Source of the DNA: Lepidurus packardi
Taxonomy: Eukaryota; Arthropoda; Branchiopoda; Notostraca; Triopsidae
Direction of reading: 5' to 3'
Length of the DNA stretch: 64,000 nt
Assembly (NCBI GenBank): GCA_023053545.1
Contig: JAKZAN010000005.1
Span: forward strand, 10,168,001-10,232,000
The first letter of the stretch is position 1. Every line of letters begins with the position of its first letter. A program made the translations under genes and the position numbers. The notes under the pieces are model-generated. The model was given only the letters and a program-made list of their open reading frames with translations, had not been told where the DNA came from and did no database searches. This document shows, in pieces, positions 23,424-36,173 of the stretch.

Positions 23424-25215
23424 TTAAAGTCGTTCAGCTTCGAACGCTACGTTTGCCATTCCTTCTTTTCCAGGGTTGTGCAGGCTAAAATCTGGCTCTG
23501 TTCTAGCTAGATTTTTTTTCATGTGAGCAGGTTCAGGTCGAGGTGTGAATATTTCTTCAATCTCAGCTAACGTCTTGCCTTTGGTTTCGGGCAAGAAAAC
23601 GAAAACGAAAATGACAGACGAAGCCGCGCAGCTACCGTAGAAATAGAATGCTCCCGATTGGCCAATATTTGAAGACATAAGCGGGTAGGTGTAGAGTACC
23701 ACAAACATAACGAACACATAGAAGGATATACAACAAGAGCATAAAAAAGAACGAAGGTGGGTAGGAAACATCTCCCCCATTAACATGTAAGGAATATTGG
23801 CAAATCCTATACTTTGGGAAAAGCAGAACGCAGTTATTGTCGCTACGGGCAGCCAACCTAGATTACTGTTCTCATCAATCATTCCATTTTCTCGGAAGTA
23901 AAAGTACGTAGCTAAAATTAACTCAGTTATCGTCATTCCGGTACCAGAAATCATAAGCAAAACTCGTCTCCCAGCACGGTCAACCAAAGATCCAGATATC
24001 AGAACACCCAGTAATTGCGCTACGCTAACAATAATAGCGGCCTGGCTGGCATCCCAGCCTATGGAAGCCTCCTTGAATATGTAAACTGCATACGTAGTTA
24101 CGACAGCCTCTCCACCAAGTGGCAGGTAAGCAAAGATGCAAAGCGTTAGGACCAAAGGATGCCAGACCGGTCGTTTTAGAAGTTCTCGCCATTGGCTCTG
24201 GCCTTGTTGGTTTTCTGACCGGATTGCTTCATCTGCTGCTATCTTATCTTGCATTTTCTTCAACTCCGAGTCAATCACGGTATATCTTTTGGTGTGGGTG
24301 AAAAACTATTAGCAACTTGTAGCGTAAATTGAGTAGTGCTTTTTAAGCTTACGGGCCGCGCAGGCGTTGTAGTGCTTTGCATGCTTCAGCGTGGCGGCCT
24401 TTCGTAATCAACCACACGGGTGATTCAGGGGTAAACAGCATAGCTGACATGAAAAGTAAAGGAAAGGCCACAAGGATTAAACCTAATTCATCCCATTGGA
24501 CAACGGACCCGAGAGCGAAAGTTATAACTACTCCCAAATTCATGGCAAAGCTAGTTATAGATCCCAGTGATCCCCTAATAGTAGGCGAAGCACACTCGCT
24601 AATCTACAATAGAAAAATCATGAAGACCAAGTTCTTTATATTGTATTTGCTTACGTAAATCTGTGCCGCGGTAATCGACGAGGCCAAGCTTCCGCCTACG
24701 ACAATACGACCCGCAAACAAAATGTATTTATTGTTAGCCAACCCCAAGAGTAGAAATCCGGCGACCATGGGGACACCTAGTCCCAGAAGCGTAAGTCGCC
24801 TTCCAAATCGCTGCAACGGGTAAATGACCCCCAAGCCCAACCACCCGGCAATGGACATCAAGCTGGCTAGCACAACAACGGAAAATGCTGTGATAAAGTT
24901 CTCCATATTATGAGCATAAAATATTCACCTAACCAGGCAGCATCGTTTGTATCAAACGGAAAATCCTGACGGGACAACAGAACAGGAATGACGGGAGAAG
25001 TCCACCCTCTCGCTGCTCCACCGCAAACATATGCTAGTGAAGTCGCTAGAGTCAGCAGAATCTGGGAAGAGGTACATTTGAGATCCTTGTGTAATATTTG
25101 TTAGCCAGCAACTACAAACGGATTCACCACATAGGACAGCTATGAGTACCTGTGGTAATATTTTCCGAGGGTTTCTGCAGCAAAACCGTGACTGCGGGGC
25201 CGCTGACAGATTCAT
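23424..25215 (-). CDS. Tret1-like: Divergent Tret1-like sugar transporter, copy H
   Basis: Exons 25215-25150, 25061-24929, 24866-24655, 24603-24353 and 24285-23424 give 507 aa, with the same lengths as copy G for exons 2-5. The start MNLSAAPQS leads into FCCRNPRKILPQ. Motifs FGRRL, PESPVWLI, AGRRVLL and PETKGKTLAEIEEIF are present. Helix 7 reads FAYLPLGGEAVVTTY, so the sugar-porter QQxSGxN motif is absent, as in copy G. The tail is short (about 35 residues) without RRxS sites. It is the upstream end of the array. Function is inferred as a solute transporter only. Confidence 0.85.
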
Positions 25216-26615
25216 CGCAGTTTGTTTGGCGAACAAAAATTACTTAATCTTAACTAACTATAGACACACAACCCCTTTCTTTTCGAAAGGATGATAATCA
25301 ATGTGAGTAGACCGTGACGACTGCGCTCCGCAATACAATGCACGGATGATGAGATGTGGGTTCTATTCTTGAACGATGGAGTTAATGATTGGACACACTC
25401 TCTTTTTGTTTGCAGAAAACCACTTATGCAAGCTCACGAACATTAAAATTAAAGCTAACGCAATTTTTTATTGCACAATTGAAACGTCACTACATTTTCT
25501 GGAGAAGTGAACGTTAGGATCTTACAGTCTTGCAACAAAACCATGAACTACATGGGGTAAACAATTGAGCCTGCAATTTAGCAGATAAAAAACGGATGCA
25601 ATTCACTTCTCCTGAAAGCATCAACCAGACAACTTCCCGCTCACGTGGAACAATGAGAAAATATTGCCGAAGAGCTCAGTGCGATACCTTGGCCTTATCC
25701 CGGACAAAATAGTAACTTGTGCAATCCGTATGCGAGGACAAACAGCAAGAAGTTCAAAGACCGTAGAAGCAATTCAAAAGTCAAAAGCATATCACTTTTC
25801 ACCACAAGCGCCCTTATCTGTACCCTGGGAAAAGCCAATGTAAACTCTACTATACGGAGCACTGGTATGATCTAACGAACCTAATTCGTCATTAAAAACT
25901 CTTAAAATCAGTACTAGAGACTGACACTTCTAACAGCCACGGGCGCTTTTGTCACCAGCACTCCAACGATAGCACTTTGAGTCAGAAGCAGGGATAGTAC
26001 CCCTGGATTGGCAAATAAAAGAATGCCTGTTGAGATTCAACTCGAAACTACCCGCCAGAGTGTACGTGAACGTAAAATTAAAAAGATACATTACGTACGA
26101 CGATCAAATGGACTCATTAACAAACTTGATTTTCCGGGGTAACATTCCCAAAAGTGCAATGGACAAGAAAACAATAAGCTAGCAAATACCTATACTCCAA
26201 GAAGAACATGATGGACTACATCGATGCTCACCCTGAACATTCGTCAACTAAATGTATCACTCTCAGGCAAACCGATTTGCACAATAAAGTGTCCCATATT
26301 ATGGTAGCTCGGATCATCAGAGCTAGAACGCGGCACTTTCCAACTCCTCAACATATGCAACTCAACACTTTCCAACTCCTCAACAGAAAATCGGAAAAGC
26401 TAAAAAATGATGACTCAAAAAAGCACGTGCTTATACTAAATAGACCATTGTGTAGAAACAAAATGTACTTAGCTCCAGCCCACTTCCTCGACGCGCCTGT
26501 CCTCACCTCCCTTATGTACAAACCTATTTATATACTACAAAAAGATACTTAGCGAAGGAGAAGCCTGGATATAAATAGGTGTCCCGTAGTTTCTTTTCAA
26601 ATTTTAATTTTGTAG

Positions 26616-26665
26616 CCTTTTCTTCTCTTTAATTTTATAGCCTTTTCTTCTCTTTAATTTTATAG
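26616..26665. repeat. Two perfect 25-bp tandem units
   Basis: The pyrimidine-rich unit starting CCTTTTCTTC and ending TTTTATAG occurs twice without change (26616-26640, 26641-26665). A degenerate partial unit lies just upstream. A minisatellite seed; no function implied. Confidence 0.8.
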
Positions 26666-27003
26666 CTTTAACTCCTAGTCCGCAACTGGATTCCTCTTAA
26701 ACGCAAATGCTTTCCCAGCGGTACACGTCGGCTTCCAACAAATTATCCTTAATGTCCAAGTGCTTTACTTGAATATCTTAATGGCGTGCCTAACTGGTTT
26801 ACGCAATCGAGCATCCTAAATGGATTCCCGAGATCATTATGTCTCGAAATACCATTTTTTAGTTGAATGAAGCAATGTAGTAATTTATTTGCCAAGTCCT
26901 TCGGTTGCAATCCTGATATATGAAGGAATATGAATAGTGCGGCCATCTTGCGAGTACTGTCGTTCTTAATGTTGATGACCAAGTTCCCAACTAAACCTCA
27001 CAC

Positions 27004-27043
27004 TGTGGGAGTCGTGGCCGAGTGGTTAAGGCGTCTGACTCGT
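27004..27043 (+). repeat. tRNA-Ser 5'-half insertion with flanking direct repeats
   Basis: The insert contains the start of a tRNA-Ser: GTCGTGGCCGAGTGG (acceptor end and A box), then TTAAGGCGTCTGACT up to the anticodon loop, where it stops. The 11-mer AAACCTCACAC lies immediately on both sides (26993-27003 and 27044-27054). There is no T arm, so it is not a tRNA gene. It looks like a reverse-transcribed tRNA half or a severely truncated SINE. Confidence 0.7.
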
Positions 27044-28837
27044 AAACCTCACACGATAGCCACATTGAAAAAAAAAAGAAAAAAACATCCCATCCCGGAA
27101 TGCAGTAGGCATTCCCAGAGCGAATTGTAAAATGTAATGCCATCACCATATAATTGAAGAAATCCGCATGGATTCTTGTAAGGTAACTGTAAAAAAAACC
27201 TTCAATGTATTTAATTTTGCCGTGGTTTTCTTTGAAAAATACTTGTCAAATGTGACTGAAAGTTCTGAACGTAAATTCAGATATTTAGAATAAATACATA
27301 GCGGAAACGAGCTTTTAGAATATATTTATTTTATCTTGTAATGGCTTGTGTACAAATCGGCACAATGCTTCATATTCGGAGCCATAAACAACCGATTTTA
27401 TGTCATGCTTGACCTTTTCCTTTGTCTAGAACCCGATCTTGGACTAATTCTCCCCCTTTCCTCCTCAGGTCTGGAACAATACAATGGCTTGACTTTTGGG
27501 GGGCTGGAGGGCTTGTTCTAGTTCAGCTACCTGTCTGTTTGGAACATTTTCTTTTCTTCCCTTCCTGAGCAGAAAAAAATAAATAAAAAGAAGCCTGTCA
27601 TGAACCCCAAGGGCGGAATTACCTGTTTTTCTATAATCTTTTACTAGGTAAAATCCCGCAAGGCACGTTGCTGCACCTTAAGCCCCGCCCCCACCAGAAC
27701 AAGCAACCTTTAGGCTCTCCTTCGTGCGCCAAGTGACGTCAGTCTGAAACATACAGCTGGCGATGGCAGAAAGGTAGACAACAAGAAACAAGCGGCGTTA
27801 AATTTCCCCGTACTTAAATAATTCCTCATTACATTCGTGATTGTGATTAAGAGGTAACTAGCCTCATTAAATACCATTCCACTGCCTGGAACATTCCTGG
27901 ACTAATTGTCAATTGTATGTAAGTACTTAACTCATTTTATTCTGTATTCTATGACGCAGATTAGCAACTTAAAATTAAATATTTAATCAGTCTTTCCTTT
28001 ACCTTCTGATACTTATTTTGCGCAAAGTTTTATGATCAAACATCAGGTATTTTGGTCTATAAGTGTTTCCTGATCGGTTAGCTTTTGGTCCTTGAACTTA
28101 TTAGGCATAAAATCAACCAAAGAAAAGAGGACAAGGACAGTTAATAATGCAGATACACTGTACCAAAAAGCCTGAATAAGTTTCTAATTTGTAGCCGGGA
28201 AAGGCAATGAGCCTACACATTAGGCACCTCCACCCAAGTGTTGCCTCTGTCATTTGGTTCCACGCACATATTACGACGCCAAGCAGCCATCATCCATCAT
28301 CTATCATCCCAAATAAAGTAATACCGTATGGGCTTACAACCGTACAGCAACTGCATCCGTGCTCTGCCACCACTTTCTCCTCTGCCTTGTGCAGAAAATT
28401 CGCCACGTTCTCTTCGTTTTGCCTAGAATAGGATGAATAAATCATCCAGCACAACTTATTGATCATATAAGAGCGACTTTCAAGACGACTTTCACTTCCC
28501 CTAAAGTAACCTTGTCCTCTTATAGCTTTCGTCTCGTCTTTCCTGCTCAAGGATTAACCTTCTGTGTATGCCCAAATACTTAACTTGATTTCCCACCTGG
28601 AACGGATTAGAAATACTTTGATAGCACTGAAAAACAACAGGTTATTTTTTTCGCCTCCTGAGGTTTTTAGTCAAAATGTGATAATAGAGCTTAAAGTGTT
28701 GTTGAACTGATCAACTTCTCCGACTCAGCGTCTTTTCCTTGCGCAGAAGTCAATGCTACACTTTGCTGTGACTAATTGGATGTTTTGCTTCTGAATTGCT
28801 TTTACAGAAAAAAGGAAAACAACAGTTCATCTGAGCC

Positions 28838-31800
28838 ATGGGTGAAAAACGTGGGATGCAAGCTTTGGAGTTTTGGTGCAAAAGAGTCACGGCGGGATAT
28901 CCGGGGGTTTGCGTCCAAAATATGACTTCGTCCTGGCGAGACGGCCTAGCCTTTTGCGCTCTCATTCACCATTTCCGCCCAGATCTCATGTAAAACTACC
29001 TTTCTTTACTCTCGTTTTCAAAGTTGTTTATTCATTATCCACATTCGTTACAGAGATTTCGAGAAGCTCTCTAAGGAAAACGTCTACAAGAACAATGCAT
29101 TGGCATTCTCTGTAGCAGAGCAACATTTGGGGATCCCTGCCTTATTAGACCCCGAAGATATGGTCGAATACGCAGTACCCGACCGTTTATCCATCCTAAC
29201 GTATTTGTCGCAATTCTACCAAGTCTTTGGCAACCAGCAAACGCCTACCAAAGGTAAATATACACCCCAACGTGCCCATCTGTCTTTTCTCATCCGTGAA
29301 AACGCTATATATGGCGGGGGAATTAGCATAACGGAAAAGAGTCCAAGGAGAGCGAGGAGGCTGTACACTTTTTCAGGGTCAAAGAACGGTTCCCTTTTTA
29401 TCTTGGCTCCCGCCTTCTTATTCCAATGACAAGACCGAAAAGAGCTCTATGCTAATGCGAAGGGGGAATAGCTAAGCAACGCAAAGGTACTACCTGTTCC
29501 TGTCTTCGTTTTTGGGGGTAGACGGAACCTAAACCGTGAGAAAAAAACTGGTTTTCCGAAAGCCAAGAAGATTAATCTGGTTACTATTTTCCTGCTTCGG
29601 GGAAACGTTTCACGCACGTGAAAATTAAACGAGGAATTTTGAATCATTAGGTAAGAAAACTCGCTGGCAAAGTTGGCGTTCCGGGCAGTATAGACTGATT
29701 TTCAGAAACATTTCCGGTCATGAAGCACCCCAGCATCCTTGTTTTAATCCTCGGGAAGTGGACTGGGGAGCGAATGTAGCCATCAATGAGTTTTTCAGTG
29801 TTAAGCGTGTAGTACTCCACCTTTTCCTGTCCTTTGTATTCTCTTTTTTCCCCCTCATCAGTTTCTGACCAAAACCACGAGCTTTGGGGGCTTGTATACC
29901 TGTAATTTACTTGTGCTTTGGCCCTTTTTGACTTGTGTAACCCTCTGGCCTGTGCTGGAGCATTGTTTGTCTGAAGCCGACCCTCTTCCCTTGTTTCAGA
30001 TAGTTGTAGTCAAGAGTAAAAGGCAACAATTGCTTTATTTTTGTAAAGAAAGACGTTGCAAACCTATAGAGAAGGCGCTCTAGAGCGAGATGACAGTCTT
30101 TGATGGTCTCAGTGCTATTATTTAAGTTCACCGTTAAAGCATTTTAACACTTACTTTAACGTTAAAGCTTTAACATAAGATCAGGATCTGTTAGAGTGTT
30201 TTTGACCGGAGAGATAACTGTTTACGCTTTCTTGTGTTTAGTTGGATCGTCCCCAACGCCAGTTTCGTTGAAACGAACGACAACGACAAGCGAAGGTCTC
30301 CCTCCTACTCCGACTAAAGTAAGTTCTTATTTATTTTGGTACTTTTGTATACAGTGGTTTCCAGATTATTTGTTTTATTTTTGCTTGACCTACTAACGAC
30401 GCCTGCCTCCTGGCTGTTTTTTAATTGAGGGCCTAGGAAACTTCCTTTTGCCTTTTTCCCCCCTTTAACTTTCGGGTTGGAGAAAGTTGGATGCTTTTTT
30501 TAACCGCAACTAAAAGGTTGAAGGTATCTTTCCTGGTGTTACCCCGTCTTATTTTCTTTTTTCTTTTGTCCTGAGTTTCCTTATCGTCCAGGTAGGATAT
30601 CTATGTTGTAGAAATTACAAACGTTATCAAGTGGATCTGCTGGTTACGAACAAAAAGTTGGAAATAGAAATGAAATTCTAACATTTGTATCCAAATCAAT
30701 AGGAGCTGTCTTCCGTGACTCCGTTATTAATGTTAGGATTTCGTGAGACTTTCTAAGAATTGTTTTCACCAAATTGTACAGATACTGCAAAGTAGGAAAA
30801 ACACAGCTAGTGAAGTAGGAAAAGAACAAACAACCATCTTCGAGGAAAGTTTTCAGCTTTTACAACAGAAAGCATGCCGGTACCGTTTGCTCTTTCTAAC
30901 GCCTCGAGTACTGATGGATTCAGGTCACGCAAACGCGTGACCACAATCAATCTCAAGTTAAAAATGGGTAACCACGAAACCAATAAATACAAGAAATCAG
31001 AATAAGGGATCTCGATGGGTTAGTTTTCGATTTAGTGTCTGGTACCCATATGCTTACATTATCTATTTCCATTGACTTTCATTACTTATGCTTTAATTTA
31101 CATTTCACACGCAAAGTCTCCTTTACAAGGTTTTGTTTTCGCTACAGATCCGAGATTTTGACGCTAGATGGCGAGCGCTTAGAATGAACTTGACAATTGG
31201 AATCAGTTAATACAAGTTTTGATTAGATAGGATAAGTTGACACCTAAAATCTAGCCGGAAATCCGTCACAAGGCGAAATTATTATCTACAGAAGTTTTCT
31301 TTTTGGTGAAAACTCTGTATTGATAACTCGTTACATGATTTGTTAAGGAATTCGGTCGAAGACACGTTTTCCCCCTATTCTCTTTCGTTGTTGGCAAAAG
31401 GCCATGTTGTCTCGCCGTACTAATTTAGTGACTTGATGCGGGGGTAGTCTCTTCAGAAATAGGAAACAGCTCGACCTGTGTTTGTGAGCAAGACAATTTT
31501 ACAGCCACATACAGACTTCGCGAGTCCCCTCGATTGGACCGACAGTCCTTTGCCCAGAAGTTATTAAGTGTTGTTAGGTCATTAACTCGGTATTTTCTTC
31601 TCCCGAGTCTTTTGTTATATCCTTTTCGATTATGCAAAGTCAGGTGCGCCCCACGTCAGCATGTTGATGTGATTGAGTGGTTTTCGTGTCAGTCCAGTAA
31701 TTAAGTATGAATACTGTAGTCGTGGAGGATCGCCGCGTGCGGCGTAGAAAGAGTTTGAAGCTTAGCAAGCGATTGTCGCAATGGACCGTAGCTACGTTTG

Positions 31801-34800
31801 AATTTTTGACGAGTGCGAGTTTGAATGTTGCATTATGGTCGGCGGTGACGGTAGCTCGATTATCTCAGGATGGGAACCAATCTAGATTTAAAGCCTCCAG
31901 TGGTCATTTTGGGAAGCGGAAATTAACTTGGCCTAAATATTGTGAAATTCAGGTGGTGACAAATTGGGGTTTTAAATTTCATTTCTTCGTTCTATGTCTT
32001 CTGGGCTTGGCGCATGCGCAACATTTTTCTTTGATTTATTTTATTTTTTTCGTTTTCGTGTCATGATTTGTGTGTGTTATATGTGTTGTTTTATTTAGGA
32101 CGACAGTTTGGACATTAGGGGCCAATTTAAATCGGAAATTATTTGTTAAAGCAGTCAAGGTTCGTAATTTTGTTTTCAGACAGAATTTCTTCTGGTTGGT
32201 TGAATTTGTGTTTTCCTGGGATTAGATTGCTTTTTTTGCATGGCTTTTTGAGCGAATTAATAGGAACATTATCCCTTATAGGGTGACGTAATGCGCATGT
32301 GCCAATTGCAACAATGCAAGCATGCGAGTGATTTACAGTATTTTTTTTTCTTTTCAAATATTTTGGTTGTCTGGGAGATTTAATGAGCCCTTTTTTGGTA
32401 TTCTTGGATAGGTTTTTGCTCGTGAAGTATCCTCTGTCTCGTCTCGCCGTTTAGAACCCTGCTTTGTATGCAAATTACCCGTGTTTTTGGCGGAACGGCT
32501 GCTGGTGAACAACAAACTCCATCATCGCACGTGTTTCCGCTGCGCGCGCTGCCGCCACCAGTTGAATTTGGCGAATTATTACGAGACCGAGCAGGGAGCC
32601 TTTTGTTGTGAGACATGTCCCGACGAAGAGCCTACCAAGCCGATTCCGAGCCAGAGCGAGGTAGATGAGAGTATTCTGCGAGTAGAAACCGAAGCAAATA
32701 AAGTCCTCAGCCTAAACGATGGGGAAGCAGAAGAAGAAAAAGAGGAGAAAGAACGTAAAGAAGCCGCTCGGCAAAGCGTACAGAACTTAATTGCCAGATT
32801 CCAAACCGAGAAAGTTGCCATGGTGAATCCCTTGCCCCGCCCATCGATTCGCAGTGCCTTTTTGCAAGAGATGACCAATGTAGAGAATGTAAATACGGAT
32901 GGCACGGAGTCCAATAGCGTAGTAGCGGCGTCTACTTTAGAAGAAAAGCCTAGTGTAGCTGACGAAGAAAGTCCACTGCCCCCTGAAGCTCCTTTGGTAC
33001 AAGGATCTGACGAAAAAGAAGCTAAAAACGAAGAAACAGAGCATTTGGAAGCGAGACATGAGAAGGCAGTCACTCAAATTGAAACTAGTGATGTATTAGA
33101 TGATCAGGAAGCACCGAATCCATTCGAAGATGATCTTGAAGAGACAGTCGAAGGGGAACTTGACATCAAACCTCCCAGTTCCTGCCAAGAATACGGTTCT
33201 GACGGAGAACAAGCACCGAAAGAGGAGACCCATGAAGATATTCTTTCTGATGATTCTGTAACTTTAAGGAAGGCTGGAGACGAGCGCCGTATTGTTAAGA
33301 ATGAAATAGATATTTCCGTTGAGGCTTCAGTTTCGGCAGAAACAGAAGAAGGGCATATTAGCTTAACCGAAACTGTCAAGGAAGACCAGGTAGGAGAAGT
33401 TGACACTAGCAGCGTTAACCCTGTACCTAAACCTCCTCGGCGAAGCAAATTCCTCCATCAAGCCGACCTACCTATAGTTGAAGCTACGCCCGTACCAAGT
33501 CCGCGCCATTCGCGGGTAAAGCCATTAACAGAGCAACAAGTTCCTCCTCTGCCAACTCCAGAGTCTTCCAGTGTTGTAGAGCAATACCCAGATGATTTAA
33601 ACCCCTTTGAGGACGACGAGGTTGAAGAAAGACAGGATGCACCCAAGAAGAAGCTCGTTCCCTTACCTAGCACTATGTCTATTCCCTCCCCTTCGGATTT
33701 CCAGAACACTCGGCCGTTTGAAAGCGGCAGAAAAGTTATTCCAGCACCAAGTATTAGTTTAAATCCATTTGGGAGCGACGCTGAAGAAGATGAAGACGAT
33801 AACGAAAGCATTTTCTCGTCGCCCAAACCACCCCAGCGACCACCTCCACCAGCTATACTAGCCCAGGGTAGCGCTACTGTGAAACCAGAAGCGCTCCCCA
33901 CGCCGTCACCCAAGCGCGCTGCTCCTAAACCGCCTGTGAATGATTCAAGCAAAGGTAAATCTCCAGTTGAAACATTGAGGTTGAAGAAAGACCGTCCTGC
34001 TCCTCCTCCTCCAGTTCTGTTAGCAAAAACTGAGAAAGAAATTAATAACATGAGTCTGCATGGTAAATCCGTGGTGAATGACGTCATCAATCCACCCAGT
34101 AAGGACACTTTTGGACAGTGGAAGCGCAAAAAGGGACCAGCCCCACCGAGACCTTTACCGCAGAAGCGACAACTACGCAAATTGCCTTTGAAGGAAGTTC
34201 AACAGGAGTTGCAAGACATTGAGGTAAAGCAGCAGGAGCTAGAGCGGCAAGGCGTGGCTTTGGAGAAGAGTATTCGTAACTTGACGGAAACGGAGATTGA
34301 AGGCGGTGGGTTGACTTTGGAGGCTGAAGATATGATACTGCAGCTGTTTGATCTCGTTAATGAGAAGAACGATTTGCTGAGGAGGCAAGCGGAGCTAATG
34401 TACTTGCGCAGGCAGCAACGGTTGGAGGAAGAGCACGTGGAACTAGAATTTCAGATCCGGTGCTTGATGGAGAAACCCGCATCCGAGCGGACAGAACAAG
34501 ATCTTTTTCGCGAAGATGAGCTTATTCAACGGTTAGTCACAGTGGTTCAGAAGCGAAGCGAGATTGTGGATTGCTTAGAAATGGATCGAAAGAGGGAGGT
34601 AGAGGAAGACCATAGCATTCAACATCATATGGATCTTTACGTGGCAAAGAATACGCAGCCGCCAACTCCCAGTAGCTCGATCAAATCGCCTTCGCTTAAG
34701 ACCAAGACGCTGAAGCTTAAGTCTCCAGCCAAGCTATTTAAGAAAGACAAGAAGAAAAAGAAAGATGATTCCAACTTGAAAGCCAAACCGGAAGATGCAG

Positions 34801-34910
34801 ACAAGGATATAGATGACTCGGTGCCCGTTGGTGGCGTGGCTGTCGAGGTGAAGGAGAAGAAGGATTCCAAGGATTTTAAAAAAGTGAAATGGTTGCCCAA
34901 GAAGGCTTAA
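28838..34910 (+). CDS. MICALL: MICAL-like protein (CH, LIM, bMERB domains)
   Basis: Exons 28838-28989, 29054-29253, 30242-30318 and 32412-34910 give 975 aa. Residues 1 to about 110 are a calponin-homology domain ([42 protein letters not shown]). A LIM domain follows at about 158-210 with [14 protein letters not shown] and CCETC zinc ligands. A long acidic, Pro-rich linker carries three NPF motifs (NPFEDD twice, NPFGSD), the known EH-domain (EHD1) ligand. The C-terminal coiled coil (about 720-895) matches the bMERB/DUF3585 Rab-binding domain. A Lys-rich tail ends the protein. Members link Rab8/Rab13/Rab35 endosomes to EHD proteins and actin in recycling. There is no monooxygenase domain, which separates it from MICAL itself. 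Intron 3 is 2.1 kb. MICALL1 versus MICALL2 cannot be decided. Confidence 0.92.
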
Positions 34911-35296
34911 CTTTGGCACATTTTTAAGATCTTTTTCTTACCCAATTTATCTTAAAACTTGCACACACCTAATCAAGATACTTGCCAAACGCTTCTGATG
35001 CTCTCTTTCTTCATTCATTTAACGAATCGGACAAAAACCTTAAGTTGGCATCACCGCTATTTAAACCAGATTATTGTGCTTGGGCCGTGTTTAAAAAAAG
35101 AGTAGGGATTTATGGAAATTATGTTTGTAAAATATATAATTTTTTCGCTAATGTATTGTTTTTATCAAGTTTGTGGCACCACTGATATGCTATTTAAATT
35201 AACGACAGGTGGCAGCACTGTTTGCACCTAAACAATGTCTACATTGGATATGTGCCTTTCCTTTTGAATATGTAGTAGTTATTTTCCTTCCGAGTC

Positions 35297-36079
35297 ATGG
35301 CGGCTGCTTCAGATGAAGAGATTTTTGGAACCCGATCAAAACCATGTCGTTCGTGCACGGATTTCAAAACGTGGACCAAAATTCAGCAGAAAGCTGCACC
35401 TACTGTCAAAGTAACTACTAATTAATAGACACAATTTATGGAGTGAGCTGTCCCATGATAGAAATAATTCATGGTGACACCGGTAGGGATACCCCTTTTT
35501 TTCATTTTTTTCTTCAACTAGGCTAGTCAAGAAGTTAATACAGCTACCATTAACAAGGAAACTGTTCTTATCTCTAAATCTGGAAATGTAAACAGTTCAG
35601 AAGAAAAAAAGGAATGTCCTTTGGATCGAGATGAATTAGGTAAACAGACGTTGCTTTAATTTTATTTTTAAAATTTCCAGTATTTAAATGGATTATATAG
35701 GGAGATGTTCGTGGGGTCTCTTACACACGATGGCTGGACAATTTCCAGATAAACCTACTCCTCCCCAAGAAGAAGATATGAAACAATTTATTAGCCTCTT
35801 TTCTAAACTTTATCCTTGCCATGAATGCGCCACTGACTTACGAGACAAGTAATTCTATTTATTTATTTTTTTATAGATTGAGCGGTTAATATATATGTAT
35901 ATGAACAACGTATTAGACTCCAAAGTAATCCTCCCGTCACCAAATCAAAGTATGATTTTTCCATGTGGTTATGTGGACTCCATAACCAAGTGAATAAGAG
36001 CATAGGAAAGCCAGAATTTGATTGTAAGCTGTTAAACGAACGTTGGATAGACGGTTGGAAAGACGGCTCTTGTAATTAA
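35297..36079 (+). CDS. GFER: FAD-linked sulfhydryl oxidase ALR/Erv1
   Basis: Exons 35297-35410, 35522-35639, 35701-35848 and 35917-36079 give 180 aa. The Erv1/ALR domain occupies the C-terminal 110 residues: [15 protein letters not shown], the redox pair YPCHEC, then [12 protein letters not shown] and a distal Cys in [10 protein letters not shown]. An N-terminal CRSC is the usual shuttle disulfide. The enzyme reoxidises Mia40 in the mitochondrial intermembrane space and passes electrons through FAD to cytochrome c. It converges on the small complex I gene next door, with stop codons 95 bp apart. Confidence 0.95.
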
Positions 36080-36173
36080 AATTGTCACTATTAAAAATGT
36101 CGTGCACCTAATAGTTGGAGACAAAAAAACTTGTCTACTTTATTAACAGATTTATACTAAGTTACAGCGGTTT

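Larger units (their letters stand above)
25216..28837. other. 3.6-kb gene-poor region
   Basis: No supported gene. It contains the copy H promoter side, a small tandem repeat (26616-26665), a tRNA-Ser half insertion (27004-27043) followed by an A-rich run, and the presumed 5' region of the MICAL-like gene. A 114-codon ORF at 26208-26552 has no recognisable domain, and I do not treat it as a gene. Confidence 0.45.

Noticed and set aside
26208-26552. 114-codon plus-strand ORF in the gene-poor region
   Set aside because: No domain, no signal peptide, low-complexity AT context and no splice partners. Treated as chance.
26616-26665. CRISPR-like direct repeats
   Set aside because: Only two adjacent 25-bp units without spacers, in a eukaryotic genome; a simple tandem repeat.
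28207-28550. Overlapping short ORFs upstream of the MICAL-like gene
   Set aside because: Both strands are open for short distances only, with no recognisable product or splice sites.
29100-29429. 109-codon ORF taken as a separate gene
   Set aside because: Its first half is CH-domain exon 2 of the MICAL-like gene; the rest is intron read-through.
32579-34180. Long minus-strand frames opposite the MICAL-like last exon
   Set aside because: Shadow frames of an acidic, Ser/Glu-rich coding exon; no start context or motifs.
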